Shown one piece after another: positions 1 through 12,257 of a DNA stretch of 64,000 nt. Origin of the DNA: Neoscytalidium dimidiatum. Lineage: Eukaryota > Ascomycota > Dothideomycetes > Botryosphaeriales > Botryosphaeriaceae. Every line of letters begins with the position of its first letter. Position 1 is the first letter of the stretch. A program made the translations under genes and the position numbers. Below the pieces are notes generated by a model. That model searched no databases, was not told the DNA's origin, and saw nothing but the letters and a program-made list of their open reading frames with translations. The DNA lies in contig CM074705.1 in the NCBI GenBank assembly GCA_037367355.1, positions 806,001 to 870,000 on the forward strand, written 5' to 3'.

Positions 1-783
1 CACTAGCGCGGCGCGAAAGGGAGCTGCGGCCAGGCCAGCAGGCCAGCCCGAGTCGGTCGGCCCTTGCCCCATGCCCATGCAGCCCCTGCTCCGCCGTCCC
101 TCCCCGTCCCCGAACACACACGTAAATCTCACCACACCCCCTCCGCTCTCTATCCCCACGACTCCATCTTCACGCTTTCAAGATCGCTTCTCGGTCACTG
201 ACGCTGCTCGAGATGCCGCTGCCAGATCTCTGCTCCAGCCATGGCAAGAGCTGGACAAGACGGCCCCCCGCCGCCCCTGCACCAATCATCAGATACGAGC
301 TATTCTGCTGCATAAACACGTCTACTTCTCCTAATCCTCTCACTAGTCCAGGATGTGGAGGTCGATCCTATAAACACAGGTGTCCCATAGCTTACTGTGA
401 GGTAGCCGACTGCTGAATACTCCCAGCTGAAGCATGCCTCTACCATCTACCAGTGCTCGGGCCTCGGCTCAGTCGCCAATGTCGGCGAAACGACTGCATT
501 GACTCCAGACGTCAATCGTTATGGGTCGAAGAGCTATCTATCTTCCTACCACCTTTCGTTACCGTTACAGCGTGCTACCTCATTAGTCGATTTTCTTTAG
601 AAATATTCCCAATCGGGCCACCGTTAAGAGACTGGCACCAAATGACGGACACTCGATAATGTCCTCCTGCACCGTTTTTGTTGGTTCATTCGCCGCCTTG
701 TGCCGGAAGGACTCGTGCTGTTATGTCATTAAAAGGCTCTCTACATGTCAGCTGTTCTGTCAACACATTCTACACTAGTTTCA
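1..783. other. intergenic, left edge
   Basis: No convincing coding region. The short open frames here lack codon structure, splice signals or recognisable motifs. The stretch lies beyond the 3' end of the minus-strand membrane-protein gene and probably holds its terminator, but no specific signal is claimed. Confidence 0.5.
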
Positions 784-3306
784 TTATACAACGCACCAAC
801 TCACTCCCATCCACGCCAACACCAACGTCCACCCAAACAGCAGCACTCCCGCTCCAATTAACACCGCTGTGCCGACCCTAGCACCGCTCCCCCTGAAACC
901 CTCCACCAGTACTCCGCTTCCAAACAGAATCCACAACACAATGCCTGCCGCTGCCAGCAGCAACACCAGCAGCACCGCCGCCAAAATCCGCCCAACGCTC
1001 CAGCCCTCCACAAACTCCAGCGTGGCAACACTATGCCCAGGTCCGATCTCACCAGCGATCCCAAGCTCCGCTGCAGCAGCGTTAACCACGAATACGTCAT
1101 CTTTACTCTCACTCTCGCTCCCGCCGCCCGCCAATGCTGCGGTGGTAGTACTCGGCGTGTGCCCCGACGCATCCACCGACTTACCAACCACACCACCACT
1201 GGGTGTCGGCGGCAGCTCCCTATCCCTCCAATCGCCACTCCTTGGCCATTGCCGCTGCACCGCCCTCCAGCTCGACAAATCCGGCTGCTCGTGCAGACCC
1301 GCCAGCCGGCTAGCCCAGAGTACCCATGCGAACCTACTGCGCCCTTTGTGCGGGTTGCGAAAATGCGCGAGCAGATTCTCCTCGGAAAACGTGTCCTTTA
1401 GGCCCTGGCTAGCCAGGAACCGGGGGCTGCGAACGTGGTAGATGCCGCTGGGCGTGGCCGCTGAGCAGCCGCCATGCCGTTGCTGCCGTAGCTGGAGCGG
1501 GCCACTTCCTCCGTGCGCGGCTTGTGCAGCTGGACAGCAGCCGCCACCGCCGCAGGCGGACGGGCCCGGGCAGCTCTCGGTCGCAGACCAGGCGGTGGTG
1601 TGGCCGACGGTGATTCGATGCAAAGAGCGGGCGCTGAAGAAGCGCCACCATCGCCCTGCGAGGTGCGCGTAATCGGTGCGGAGCTGCTTGAAGAATGCGG
1701 CGTCGTCAAAGACGGGGGGAGGCCTCTTGTCAGGGGCAATATCGTCACTGAAGCTGTTGGCAGTATAGTAGTTACCCTCAAGCAATTCAGCCGGCAACAA
1801 CAATCGCGCAACGCGGGTCGAGAGCACACTTTTGCGTCGACGGATGCTCAGCGTTAGAACTGTATCCTTTGCTTTTGGTGGAGGGAATCCAGGGCTCCCC
1901 AGCGTCTTCGGCAGGTTCTTGTGATGGTGGAACGGATATGGTGTTTTGACTTTTTTCTCACCCCTACTCTCTCTCGACCTATTGATATCAATCGGTGGCG
2001 GCACAACGGCAACCCTCTTCGGAGACTGAATCTGCACCATAGGCGGTATTTCCGGAACGGGTGGAGGCAGCGATGTCACCGAATCCTGCGGCTGCTGTAA
2101 CAGCTTTCCTTGCAGCTTCAATATCTCCCTCCGACTAAATTCGGACGACGTGCTCTTACGTCTTACGGAAGAGACGCTCATCTGCAGACCTTCTTCATTC
2201 CGTAGCAGCGCCTGCAGTGTGATGGCGTGGACACCGAGAATATTGTCGTCCGTTTTGCTCTGCGGGAACGCAGTTCCCGCCACCACGCCGTTGCTCACAA
2301 CCCCCTTCTCGCCACTTCGCGCCGGACTTCCCATCCCGACCTCTCCATCCCCTCCTCGCCCTCTAAACGATACCGATCTGCCCTCCACGCTCATATCCTC
2401 ATCATACTCACTCACACTCGGCGGCACAATGCTCGAACTTGCCCTCCCTCTCGCCAGCTCCACCGGCCCCTCCCTCCTCCTCCGATCCCTCTCCGCCAAC
2501 ACCCTCCTCGCCGCAACTGCCAGATCCGGCGCCCCAAATGGGACATGCTTGGGATTCGACCCTTCCGGCCGCAACGTCTGCCTCTGTTGCTGCAGGTGCC
2601 CCAACGACGACCGCGGCGGCGAAGGCACGTCGTACCGCGTATACCCATCGTACCCGCTCCCGAGCAGAGGGCTCCTCGGACCACCATCGCCTCCTCCCTT
2701 CTCCTCTTCCTCCTCTTCCTCCTCCCCCGCATCCATCACGATCACGCTCGACGTCGGCCGCGTCCCGCACATGAACGCGTACTCTTCCGGCCGCACGCCC
2801 AGATAGCACGCGTCCTTGCGGTGGCGGCGGCGGCTCCTGCTGCTGCTGCTGCGTCCGGCAGGCTGTGTCGCGGAGCCTGAGCGGGGCGTGTAGGGGGAGC
2901 GCGCACGGGAGCGGCCGCGGTGGGCGTCGCCGAGGTGGTTGCCGAGGCCCGGGGCAGGGGAGGCGGAGACGAGGCTGTGGCGCTGGGAGAAGGCGAGGTC
3001 GTCGGCGTCGCCGCCCGCTTCGTCTTCGGAGCTGTCCGAGTCGAAGAAGTTGGTGCGGCGGGCGGACGGCGGTTCCTGTGGCGCTGCAGTTGCTGTGGCT
3101 GCTGGTGGGTTGGTCGTGGTATTGGTGGTCGACGTGCGCGCGGACGGGGTGTCGCTGAGGGTGTACGGGTCGGACGACATCTGTGGGGATATCGGGGTGG
3201 TCTCGTCCATATCGAGGTAGACGGATTTGGTAGGGCTGGAAGGCGCGTCGATGATGTGCGCGGACACTGCCGGCGAGCTGGACAGGCGGAGACGGGTGAA
3301 GTTCAT
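784..3306 (-). CDS. Ser/Pro-rich fungal membrane protein of unknown function
   Basis: One uninterrupted 840-residue frame. Residues 1 to about 480 are low-complexity Ser/Pro/Arg-rich sequence with acidic patches, including a run of about eight Glu near residue 200, so this part is probably disordered. A more ordered block follows (about 500-770) containing phrases such as FFSARSL and RSPRFLAS. The C-terminus has two hydrophobic segments (about 775-798 and 810-835), which suggests a tail-anchored or hairpin-anchored protein with a long cytosolic N-terminus. The region around 1440-1650 encodes Gly/Ala/Cys/Gln-rich sequence that reads less well than its flanks; a small unannotated intron there is possible. 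I do not recognise a named family, and the function is unknown. The first ATG of the frame was used as start, and no upstream exon is visible. Confidence 0.72.
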   Translation of the reverse strand: MNFTRLRLSSSPAVSAHIIDAPSSPTKSVYLDMDETTPISPQMSSDPYTLSDTPSARTSTTNTTTNPPAATATAAPQEPPSARRTNFFDSDSSEDEAGGDADDLAFSQRHSLVSASPAPGLGNHLGDAHRGRSRARSPYTPRSGSATQPAGRSSSSRSRRRHRKDACYLGVRPEEYAFMCGTRPTSSVIVMDAGEEEEEEEEKGGGDGGPRSPLLGSGYDGYTRYDVPSPPRSSLGHLQQQRQTLRPEGSNPKHVPFGAPDLAVAARRVLAERDRRRREGPVELARGRASSSIVPPSVSEYDEDMSVEGRSVSFRGRGGDGEVGMGSPARSGEKGVVSNGVVAGTAFPQSKTDDNILGVHAITLQALLRNEEGLQMSVSSVRRKSTSSEFSRREILKLQGKLLQQPQDSVTSLPPPVPEIPPMVQIQSPKRVAVVPPPIDINRSRESRGEKKVKTPYPFHHHKNLPKTLGSPGFPPPKAKDTVLTLSIRRRKSVLSTRVARLLLPAELLEGNYYTANSFSDDIAPDKRPPPVFDDAAFFKQLRTDYAHLAGRWWRFFSARSLHRITVGHTTAWSATESCPGPSACGGGGCCPAAQAAHGGSGPLQLRQQRHGGCSAATPSGIYHVRSPRFLASQGLKDTFSEENLLAHFRNPHKGRSRFAWVLWASRLAGLHEQPDLSSWRAVQRQWPRSGDWRDRELPPTPSGGVVGKSVDASGHTPSTTTAALAGGGSESESKDDVFVVNAAAAELGIAGEIGPGHSVATLEFVEGWSVGRILAAVLLVLLLAAAGIVLWILFGSGVLVEGFRGSGARVGTAVLIGAGVLLFGWTLVLAWMGVSWCVV

Positions 3307-4014
3307 CTCGGAATCCGCTCACGATGCAAATCTTTTTTTTTTTCCCCGGCTTGAATGTGGTGGGATAGGTGGGTAAGAAGTAGAGACGAGAGACTGGGAG
3401 ATATGGAAAGAGGTTGGTCCTATATCTGCTCGTTCCGTGGGACTACGCACGGGAAGAGCACACGACTATCCTGCTAAAGAGTGTGGGAGTGACGGCCGAG
3501 TACGAATCATCATCCAACTTGCTCTAAACGGGTGACCAAAAAATCACAGCATAGAAAGCCGGACAATGAAACGAGGGACAGTCGGTGGGCAGAGTCCGGA
3601 ATAAGAACGAGTAGACAGGTCCAGGTCCGCAACGGTTATTCACCGTTACTTGTCTCTCATCTGAAACCAGCAGGATTCCCAAGAACGACGACAATCACGG
3701 GGAACAAATAAAGCAGCGAGGCGGTGTATGGGTGGGCAAACGAGCCGCTCCGTCTCAAATTAGAAAAAGAGGACCCGACAATCCAATCACTGACAATCAA
3801 CGGTTGCGGCGGTAGAGCAGCAGCGAGCCAAATTTCCAGGCAAACGGACTGCAAGGGATGTTGGAGGTGGGGTGGAAAAAGGCTTGGCGGAATGGACATC
3901 CGCATTCTTTGGTATTTCAGCCGCTCCCGGTTTGGAAGAGAAAGGGAGCAGTGAGCTTACACACCGAGGGCAACGCTTTGCTATGATCCAACCGGATTTG
4001 CTCGGACTTAGCAA
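3307..4014. other. intergenic, promoter side of the membrane-protein gene
   Basis: Upstream region of the minus-strand gene starting at 3306 and downstream of the TFIIIC gene ending at 4015. It has a short A/T run near 3330-3345. The open frames inside are short and not convincing. Confidence 0.5.
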
Positions 4015-6948
4015 TCATCCAACGAACTTTCCACCGCAGTATATGCACACATCGCAAGCTGTGAAAAGGATCCGCGCTAAAGTGATCGGCGACAGAGCCT
4101 TATCAGCCATCGCCACTGCTGCACCTTGTGCAGCTTCTTCTCCTTGCTTGGCGATGCCTTCACCGGTTCCGTTGGTTTCAGTCGAGGGAAGAATGGCCCC
4201 TTCTTGGACCCCGTCGATATCCCGCGTGATAAAGTCCTGATGATCCTCGCCTTCAAGTTCCTGAGGATTTCCTGTTTCTATTGACCGGTCCGTACTCCTG
4301 AGGTACTCCTCATTCAAATAGCGCTTACCACAAATTCCGCACAGTTTGGAGATGCCAGGTGCCTGAATGGCGAGGAATGTGAGGGAGCAGCGAACTGCAG
4401 GTACCCGCGTGAGCCTTAACAAGTCAAGAGAGAAGGAGAGGCCGGTCTCAAGATGAACTCACCAAACTCATGGCCTTGACCGCAACGTGCCCATGCAAAA
4501 CTTTCGAAACCAATGATGTCTTCGCAAATTTCACATTTTTCCACGTGCTTATCTGCCGAAGTCTCCGCGGCACTGTCATCCATACTCTCGGGCTCGGCAT
4601 CCGAGAGCCACGGAAGCATAGAAGCGTAAACTGACCTGATCTTTCTGCTAATTTCGCTGTCTTTGTAGGATGACTTCGGTAGCTTAAGTACCTCGATGAC
4701 GAGCTTCTGGATCGCAGGCGCATCATCCGACTGCGTAGTTCCTTTAGGGTTGTAGAACAAGGTTACTAGGCGACCGTATCTCTGCTTTAAAATTTCCTCG
4801 TCATCGAACATGACGGCTCGCCTCAAGGTCTCCACAAGCGATGTTTGCTCCTGGAGGCTCAGACGATCGCCTTTTGCTTCAGGATACCTGTGACACTATC
4901 GTCAGTAGAGGAAGGGGATGGTACTTTGAGCGGGTGCCACTTACTTCCCAGAAGGCTTGCTGCTGTTGTTTGAAAGGCCCAAAGCGACCCAAAATTGGGC
5001 CAATATGGTTTCCCGTACAGCAACTTCTACTCTATTTTCTTCAGGCAGCTCTTCTAGCCAAGTTTTCGCACAGTAGATCAGTGTCTCTGCGCTCAGGTCT
5101 ATTATGATATTAGTACGTTATACATTAATCACGGATCAGAGAGAGTACCTTCGACTGGACAGTGACCTCCGCTTCTAGGTAAAGAGAAGGAGCTAGAAGC
5201 AGTTCTAAAAGGTTGGATTCCGATATGTGTTCTTGAAGTGGCCGATATGGTGTACTCAACCATATCACCAGGATGGAATGATACTCCGGATGCAACCAGA
5301 TCGCCCATGGGTGAAGAACACATAGCCCAGGCTTTCGTCAAGGTGTGGCCCGCTAGCTCATTCTCAGCGCTGAAAAGCTTCTCGCTCTCGCGGATGCTCA
5401 GCTGGAACGGAGGGGCTTGCGTCTGGCTATTCGATTCGATGGGCAATTTGAACTCAGCTGTTGCTGCTATTGGGGCAATAATCTGTGATGTAAACTGAAC
5501 CTCAGGATGCTCGTTGCTAAAGCCATTGAACGCGCATCCTATATATCACTTTCGTAGTTAGCTGGCTGACATAGCGGAAGAAAGGAGGAAGGCATGAATA
5601 GATTAAGAGCATGTGCGCTGCGTTCTGATGTGGTTACTTACCAGCGATCAGGTCCCATCTTTTGTCCAGGTCATGGCTTGATACAACCGTCTTTGAAGGA
5701 TCCTTGGTCGGGACTTCGTAACAGAATGCACCAGACTGAGAGAAAGCCACGAGATATTGGACTTCACCGCAAGCCTTGGGCATCCAGCGGAGCAGATGCG
5801 TGTTCCTTGTACCAACGGACGTATCCGAAAACACATCAGCTGGATCGAAATCCATGTCCAGAGAGAAGGCTGATGAGCGAACGTGTCTCAAGTGGATACT
5901 GGAATTTGTCGTGTAAGCCAAAAGTGCCACAAGAACGCCATCCTGGCTTGTCGTCCACGGGCTCCATGCAAGATTGCTAATGTAGCGCTGTTCGCTTAAA
6001 ATCTCATCAAGGAGGACAGGTCGTGGGTTCGGATGTAGATTGAGTTTTGGTTCAAGTGAAAAGTGCGCCACTGCGTGAGCTGACCACTTGGTTGTTGAAG
6101 GGCTGAATAAGCTGAAAGGGGATTCAATACGCAGAATGACTACATCGTTATAGTCATTTGATACTGCAATGAAGCTACCATTGACAGGAAACTGTGCATC
6201 TTGAATGGAATGATTAGAGGTCTGCGAGGAGCGCAGTTGGGGGCTCCAAGCAAAAGACCGAATCCGTCTTCGCAGCCTGCGCCTAGTCTCCCAGTCAAGC
6301 TCAGGCCTAATCACCTCTTCACAGTATACAGCCTGACAGTATCTTTCCAGTTCGTGGTTCACGATCAGCGCGCGCTTCCAGCTTCTAGTGATTCTGGGGT
6401 CAGCGTCTGAGACCCAGATGGCCAGGCAGAGATTCGTTGTAAGCACAGCGAGAGCACATCTCGCATGTTTCGCGAGGCCTGGCGGAGACCATTCTACGGC
6501 GGCGGTGTCGCTAGTGGATATCTCTTCGCCGACAGAGTTTGCGCGGGATGGCAGTGGGTCGATGGGAGGTACTTCGCTCGAGGTGAAAAGGTGGGTTTTG
6601 AGGTGGACATTGACCCACTGCTGGGTACCCTGAAGGCCCGTATCAACCTCTTCGCTGTCCGCACGCAGTACTGGGATCTGAGGACTCATCAGCAGATTGG
6701 CGCATAGAGTGAGGCTGAGCGCTTACCAGTATCTCCACTGTCTCGCCGGCCGCGAGAGCGAGGATGCAATCTTGCGACCAGGCGAGGCTGTTGAGGCACG
6801 ATGGCCAGTTAGCAAGTATGATTGCCTCGTGCATGACGGCAAAAGCGTTGCCTAAGAGAGCGTTGCTGGCAGCATTAGAGCTGCTGTCGACATCGGCTCG
6901 TGAAGGGTTCGGTAGTTGACGCGACGCGAGTAGAAGCGACGCGGGCAA
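4015..6948 (-). CDS. TFIIIC delta / 90-kDa-type subunit (N-terminal propeller domain plus TFIIIC zinc finger)
   Basis: Six-exon model, complement of 4015-4394, 4463-4887, 4945-5098, 5149-5538, 5642-6677 and 6727-6948; frame is kept throughout, giving 868 residues. The N-terminal part (about 40-420) resembles the TFIIIC delta N-terminal domain: a short W-S/C-W blade repeat such as LNSLAWSQ, ALAAGETVEIL, AAVEWSPPG and NLAWSPW. The C-terminus is a putative TFIIIC zinc finger with Cys pairs CEICEDIIG, CGQGHEF, RCSLT, CGICGKRY and a final CIYCGGKF just before the stop. These pairs span the last intron, which supports the splice model. In the known family this subunit belongs to the Pol III assembly factor TFIIIC, which binds the A/B boxes of tRNA genes. 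Donors are GTAAGC, GTAAGT, GTACTC, GTAAGT and GTGAGT. A second possible start is Met39 at 6834, just before the first blade motif. Confidence 0.85.
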
Positions 6949-7287
6949 GAGCAGCGCAATGACGTGCAGCTAAAAAGAAAAACATCGCAGCCAGGGCCCC
7001 CCGGTCATGCATGCGGTCATCGATCACAACCAGGCATACCTTTCCCATACACGACCATAACTCGGACAAAAAAAAAAGGACACAATAATACTCCACTAGC
7101 TTGTAGACCCTAAAATATACTCATATTAGTCACGACTCTATAGAAGGTTAGAACACCCCTATTTCAACCTATTAACCTCATCAACATATCCATCTCCAGA
7201 GTCCCTCATGTTGCCTCTACCTTCTACAACCTTGACTTAAGAACGCTCACCAGCAATAGCGTTCGCTTAGAAAGAGTCTCTGCTGTT
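6949..7287. other. intergenic between TFIIIC and SDR genes
   Basis: Short promoter-side region of the TFIIIC gene and 3' flank of the dehydrogenase gene. No gene is supported. Confidence 0.5.
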
Positions 7288-8357
7288 TCAGGCCAGAACA
7301 AGGCCTCCCGTCACAAACATCGTCTCTCCATTTACGAATCTCGACCGTTCCTCGCACAGGAACGCCACCGCCCATGCTACCTCGTCCGTCGCCCCAGCGC
7401 GCGAGCCCACCGGCGTCATCAACTCGATCTGTGGTTTGATGTACTGCCACTCCTCGGGTGTCATGGACGCGCGCATTCCAGGAGTCTCTACGATACCTGG
7501 GGAAACGCAGTTGACCGTGCAACCGTACTAGACACATTGTCAGTGATAACGTACTCGGTTGGTCCTCCCTCAAGGAGGATAAGTATAGGAAGCACGCGGA
7601 ATGGAACGTTACCTTCGGCGGTAGCTCTACTGCCAAACCTTTCGAGAAACTCTCGATCGCACCCTTAGTCGCAGCATACAAACTCTGGTTCATCCCCGGC
7701 ATCCTCGCGGCTCCGCTGCAGAGGTTCACAATTCTTCCACCACCCCCCGTGCCATCGACATTCTTCTTCGGGAGGTACGGCAGCGCAGCCTGCGTTAGGA
7801 GGAAATAACCTCGGATGTTGAGATCGAACATAGTGTGATAATCTTCGAGAGTGAGCTTGTCGAGAGGTTTGAGTACGATACGTGCGGCATTGTTGACCAG
7901 GATATCGATCGTTGAGACATTGAGGTCAATGAGGGCTCGTTGAACAAGGCTTGCTGCACCCGTCGGCGTGGAGAGGTCAGCACAGATGGCTGTGGAGGGG
8001 TTGCGGAGTGTTGACTGGAGTATGCGCGCCTCTTCCTCCAGGGACGGGTCGGGATAGTTAATCACTACGGGTAGTTGGATACATCAGCATATAAATCGTT
8101 TCGTCGGGAGTTTGAGAAAGGAGAGGCAGAATTTGAATGTGCTAGACGGTATTGTTTTCAATCGTACCGACGTAAGCACCTCTGGCCGACAATTCTTTCA
8201 CTATTGCAGCTCCAATGCCATGGCAGCTTCCAGACACTATCGCCGTCTTCCCGCTTAAGCTAGATGGCACTATCGAGACCGTTGGCGCCTGTTGGCGATG
8301 CGATTGCTCATCCCGCTCTGGCCGGGGAATTGACGATACGGGTCCTTCCGCAGACAT
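7288..8357 (-). CDS. short-chain dehydrogenase/reductase (SDR)
   Basis: Three exons, complement of 7288-7527, 7613-8064 and 8168-8357, giving 293 residues, typical for classical SDRs. The dinucleotide-binding loop is SGSCHGIG near residues 42-50, with Ser in place of the usual Thr. The structural NNAA motif is at about 121-124 (LVNNAARI). The catalytic residues are Ser180 (NLCSGAA), Tyr193 and Lys197 (YAATK). The C-terminus has the usual VSPGIVETPG and FVNGETMFVTGG phrases. The two joins restore RGAYV-VINYP and ELPPK-YGCTV, both expected in this fold. It probably reduces or oxidises a small carbonyl/alcohol substrate with NAD(P)H in the cytosol; the substrate cannot be told. The N-terminal extension of about 30 residues before the Rossmann fold is polar and not a clear targeting signal. 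Confidence 0.87.
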
Positions 8358-9313
8358 CCTGATGCTTTACAGAAGCTCGAGTTCCCAGTGTTCCTGCTGT
8401 TGTTATCCAGAGAGCGTCAGTATCGGGCTTGGACCGCAGACGACGACCTTTTCAGTCTATCTAGAAAGAGAAAAGAAGAAACGATTAATGCAGTTTATAG
8501 CAATGTCTAGTGATGTCTTTAATAAGAAGCACATCGAAGTAGCCCGGATGGATGGAAGAAGGGCATTGAGAAGAATCCTGCACAATGGGCAGCTAGATCC
8601 GTGAACTTTTGCAAGTCGACGAGGAATAGGCACATTGTCGCTATCTTATGCCCCTGGTGTGCGCTCTTGCTACAAAGCAAGAATAGAGGCTTGTGTATAG
8701 AAATGATGCGCTTGGTGCAGTGATGGAACTTATGGCATAAAGAGCGGAAGAGGACGGACCTGTATATCTCCAACGGGCGATAGCTGCGAGTCTTCTATGT
8801 AGATGCCAGCCGCAATGACACAGATCGTGAGCCGCAACGCAGGGGTAGCTATATGCTGGGGATCCAGGATGGAGAGGGCGAAAGCTGAAGACACCCCACT
8901 TTATTAGCGGGGCATAGAAGGTCCCAGTGCAGACTGGCTGTCAGAAGTGGACGCAGCCAATGGTACGAGTCAGCGGCAGCTACTTACCTGTTTTGGCGAC
9001 CACTTTAAATTGTATCACGACTCTTATCAGCGGCACAAGTCTCCCAACGTGTTTCGCTTATATCACCTTTCCCTTCTTGCTATGATACACCGGATTCGCT
9101 TCATCAACGCAGCCCAATTTCGAGAACGCGCGGCTAAGATTACACAGGCGGTGAACAGCAGAAATCCACAATGACGGAAGAAACGCCAATTAGAAGCGCA
9201 ATGAACCCCATAACAAGGCATATGATATCAGTAGAATGAATCTTCCCAAACCCCTATGTATGCAGAACAGTCGGGCGGACCCTCTAGAGAAGAAAACGCA
9301 CATTTTTGTAACG
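8358..9313. other. intergenic between SDR 5' end and zinc transporter 3' end
   Basis: Promoter side of the dehydrogenase and 3' flank of the transporter, which point the same way. The open frames (for example a minus-strand 84-codon frame near 8519-8773) show no family signature. No gene is supported. Confidence 0.5.
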
Positions 9314-12257
9314 CTAGAAATTTTGGCCACCTTCGCACCAGCACCTGTCGCCTTCTCTTTCGACGTGGACGAACACATCTAGCTTCTTCTCTGCAAGGAA
9401 CTGAGCTGTGCGTTGCCGAACATCTTCTAAATCCGCTGTCTTCGCGGCAATGACATGAATAATTCCTAGGATTTTCTGTTCCATATGGTCGTGATTGTGA
9501 TCGTGGTCATGGCCATGACTATGAGAATGTGCATGGCCATGGTCATGTGAGTGAGAGTGAGGATGTTCGTGTTCGTGTTCATGATCATGGCTATGGCTAT
9601 GGCTGTGATCATGTTCATGGCCGTGTCCACAATCATGGGCGTGGGCATGCACAGCACCCATATCTTCGATCCAAAATCGAGGGGCGCTGTAACTGACGAC
9701 TCCGCGGATGGAATTGAGATCTCGAAGGGCATCCTTCAGTGCATCCTCAACCTGTTGGTTATTGCAAAGTAATAGCCGCATACCGGATCCCAGAGTGAGT
9801 GGCAGGGCAGAGAAGAAGATAAGAAGGGCAATGATTGATGATGCGAGAGGATCCCAGCCACCCCAGCCGTTCCATTTGGTAAGAAGGGTTGAAATGATGA
9901 CTGCAACAGAGCCCAATGCGTCTGCCAGAATATGGAGGAAGATCCCTTGCATGTTTTCGTCGCCGTGATGATGGTGATCATGGCCGCCATGCGCATGCGC
10001 GTGAGCATGACCCATAGCTGTGAGTCCGACAATGTTCACGATGAGACCGAGGACACTAACCACTAGAAGCTCATCCAGACGACGGAGCTCGTGGCCTTCC
10101 CAAATGCGCTCAAAGGCGTCAAGGATAATTTCGAAGCTCACGAGTCTACATCCCTTGTCAGTACTTCATAGATAGAGTGCATGAGGATAGTCCTACATAA
10201 GGAATATTCCATTGGCGAAACCAGATAGAGTGTCAATCTTGCCGTAGCCGTAAGGGAATCGGGCATTCGGCGGCCACTTGCTCATGACGGCAGCGATGAG
10301 TCCCACAGCCAATCCAGCACAGTCGAAAAACATGTGGATACTGTCTGTGAGCAATCCCAAAGATCCGGTCACGAAGCCATAGAAGAATTGGACTGCCATG
10401 AAAGCGAGATTTAGGCTATGGTTTCGTCAGTAATGTTCCTCAAGATACAAAGCATTTCAAGCGCGTATACTAACCAACCAAAGTAAGCGATCCGACGTGA
10501 ATCTTTCTCGACCAGGATGCTGTGGACAAGTCCACCAGACTCTACACTCCTTAAGAGAAACCCTGTGAATTTAGAGTGCTTATCATGGGCATGCGGGCCA
10601 TGTGCGTGGTGGTGATGGTGGCTCTTATGGCCGTGATCATGGTTGTGATCATGGTGATGGGACGGAGAAGTCAACCCTGCTTCACGAGAGACAGTAAGAT
10701 ATGTGAGGCCAGGAAATAGAACATCAGCGAATACAGATGTCCAAGAATCCGAATGAAGTAACAGTCCAGTTACCCCAGTTAAGACACACCCAGCAGCAAC
10801 CCCTGGTATCTGTGAGGATCGCAAAGTTGGAGGCCTTGCGAATGTGTAGAAGCTCGCAGCAGAGGCTACAGAGAGAATCGACAAGATAGTTACAGAAGTC
10901 GTAAATGAAGGAGCCGTCTGTAAGGTTAAATAGACTATTATCGTGAGCCCAGTGAGGAGTGCTCCTGACATGAAAGTGATATTTACGTCTTCCTTTGTGA
11001 GGACGATAGGGGATGCGGTGACTGAAGTAGGACTGAGCACTGCTGGCGCTTTGTCTGGGCTTTCGATCAATGGCGAAAGGCCGCGGTTGATCCCGTTGGC
11101 CTGCGCAGGCGGTGGAGTAGCATGGATGGTGATCGGCATGGGCGGCGGTAGGGCGAAAATGATCGTCACAAGTGCCAGATAACCCGTCCATAACTGCCAT
11201 GCGGTCATTGAAACCGAGAAACCTAGTAGGTCGTAGATAAGGCCCAATCCAAGATAAGCGCAAAGTAGCTTCTTCTCTTGGACCATGCGCTGAGCAGCCA
11301 AGACAGGTCGGGGCGCAGCACACGATGCGCTGGTGCCACACACACCACAGGCAATGACAGACAAAATAGTTAAGCCCGTACGCATGCCACCAAGTTGCGC
11401 TGCGGCATAGAAGGGCAAGCCGACACTGAGAGCACTCGTTGCTACTTGCTTGGCTTGGCCCAGAAAAGCCGTTGGCTCCGCCTTTTCTCCAAACTTCGCT
11501 TTTCTGCGGTTAAGTGTCCGATCGTTGAATCTCAACTTTGCCAGAAGCGCAGTGAGCAGGAGTGTACCAGAGGCAAGAATGCATGCTTCGAGGAATGCCG
11601 AGCGTTGCCGTTCCTGAGTGAGGCCTAGAGACGATCTATCCTCCGACACAGCGGCGCGTAAACGGTCGAAGGCGGAATCAGACGTTGCATCGGGTGTAGA
11701 AGGTTGAGGATTCGTGGTGAATGCCAATGAAGAGAGAATATAGGGTAGAAGCATCAGGGCTCCGGTCATGATTTCGATCAGCCTGTTGGTGCGACTGACA
11801 GCCAGTGAGCAAGTTGAGACCCTCAATTGATACGTGCGACCACCACTTACACTGGATCGTCTGCGTGCTTCTCCACAGGCGGAAAACCGTAGCCGGAAGT
11901 AGTCTCGACGGAACCAGCTGAGGCGGGGCGGCCAAGATCAGACTCGCCTCGCGGGCGCTTCGGACGGCCCTTCATAGCGGGGAAGGAAGTGGTGCTGAAG
12001 GCGTCCGGGACAGGGAGAAGAGCGCTGCCCGAGGACTGGGCGGTGGGTGCGAGGGGCGCAGGCGCAGTCGCAGGAGCTTGGAGACAGCCGTGCGAATGCG
12101 CCTTCTTCAAGGTAGCGCCGTTGTGAGGAGACCAGTTTGGCGACCGGTCGGGCAGCAGAGAGTTGCTATAGTGGTGGGCGTGGCCTTGTCCATGCTGCGG
12201 ATGAAGGTGAAGTGAAGAATCGAGAGGAAGCGCGTAGGTGGCGCTGGTGGAGGCCAT
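9314..12257 (-). CDS. MSC2: Msc2-type zinc transporter (cation diffusion facilitator), His-rich
   Basis: Four exons, complement of 9314-10145, 10197-10415, 10475-11794 and 11851-12257, giving 925 residues. A polar N-terminus (1-135) precedes many hydrophobic segments (about 145-510), the long multi-spanning N-terminal half typical of Msc2/ZnT5-like carriers. The CDF core begins near 556. It includes TDSIHMFFD and HILADALG, the paired HxxxD zinc-binding motifs of this family. Three His-rich clusters lie at about 513-543, 695-711 and 805-859; the last is in the C-terminal cytosolic domain and alternates His with Asp, Glu and Ser. Msc2 proteins move zinc into the ER/secretory lumen as heterodimers with Zrg17-type partners (family knowledge); no partner is in this window. 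The gene is divergent from ALG1. The gene symbol is by family resemblance. Confidence 0.85.
9477..9665 (-). repeat. His-codon-rich repeat inside the zinc transporter
   Basis: Imperfect CAT/CAC-GAT/GAG/AGC codon repeat, seen on the plus strand as repeated catg/atgg words. It encodes the third and largest His cluster (residues about 805-859). Repeats of this kind vary in length between strains. Confidence 0.75.
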
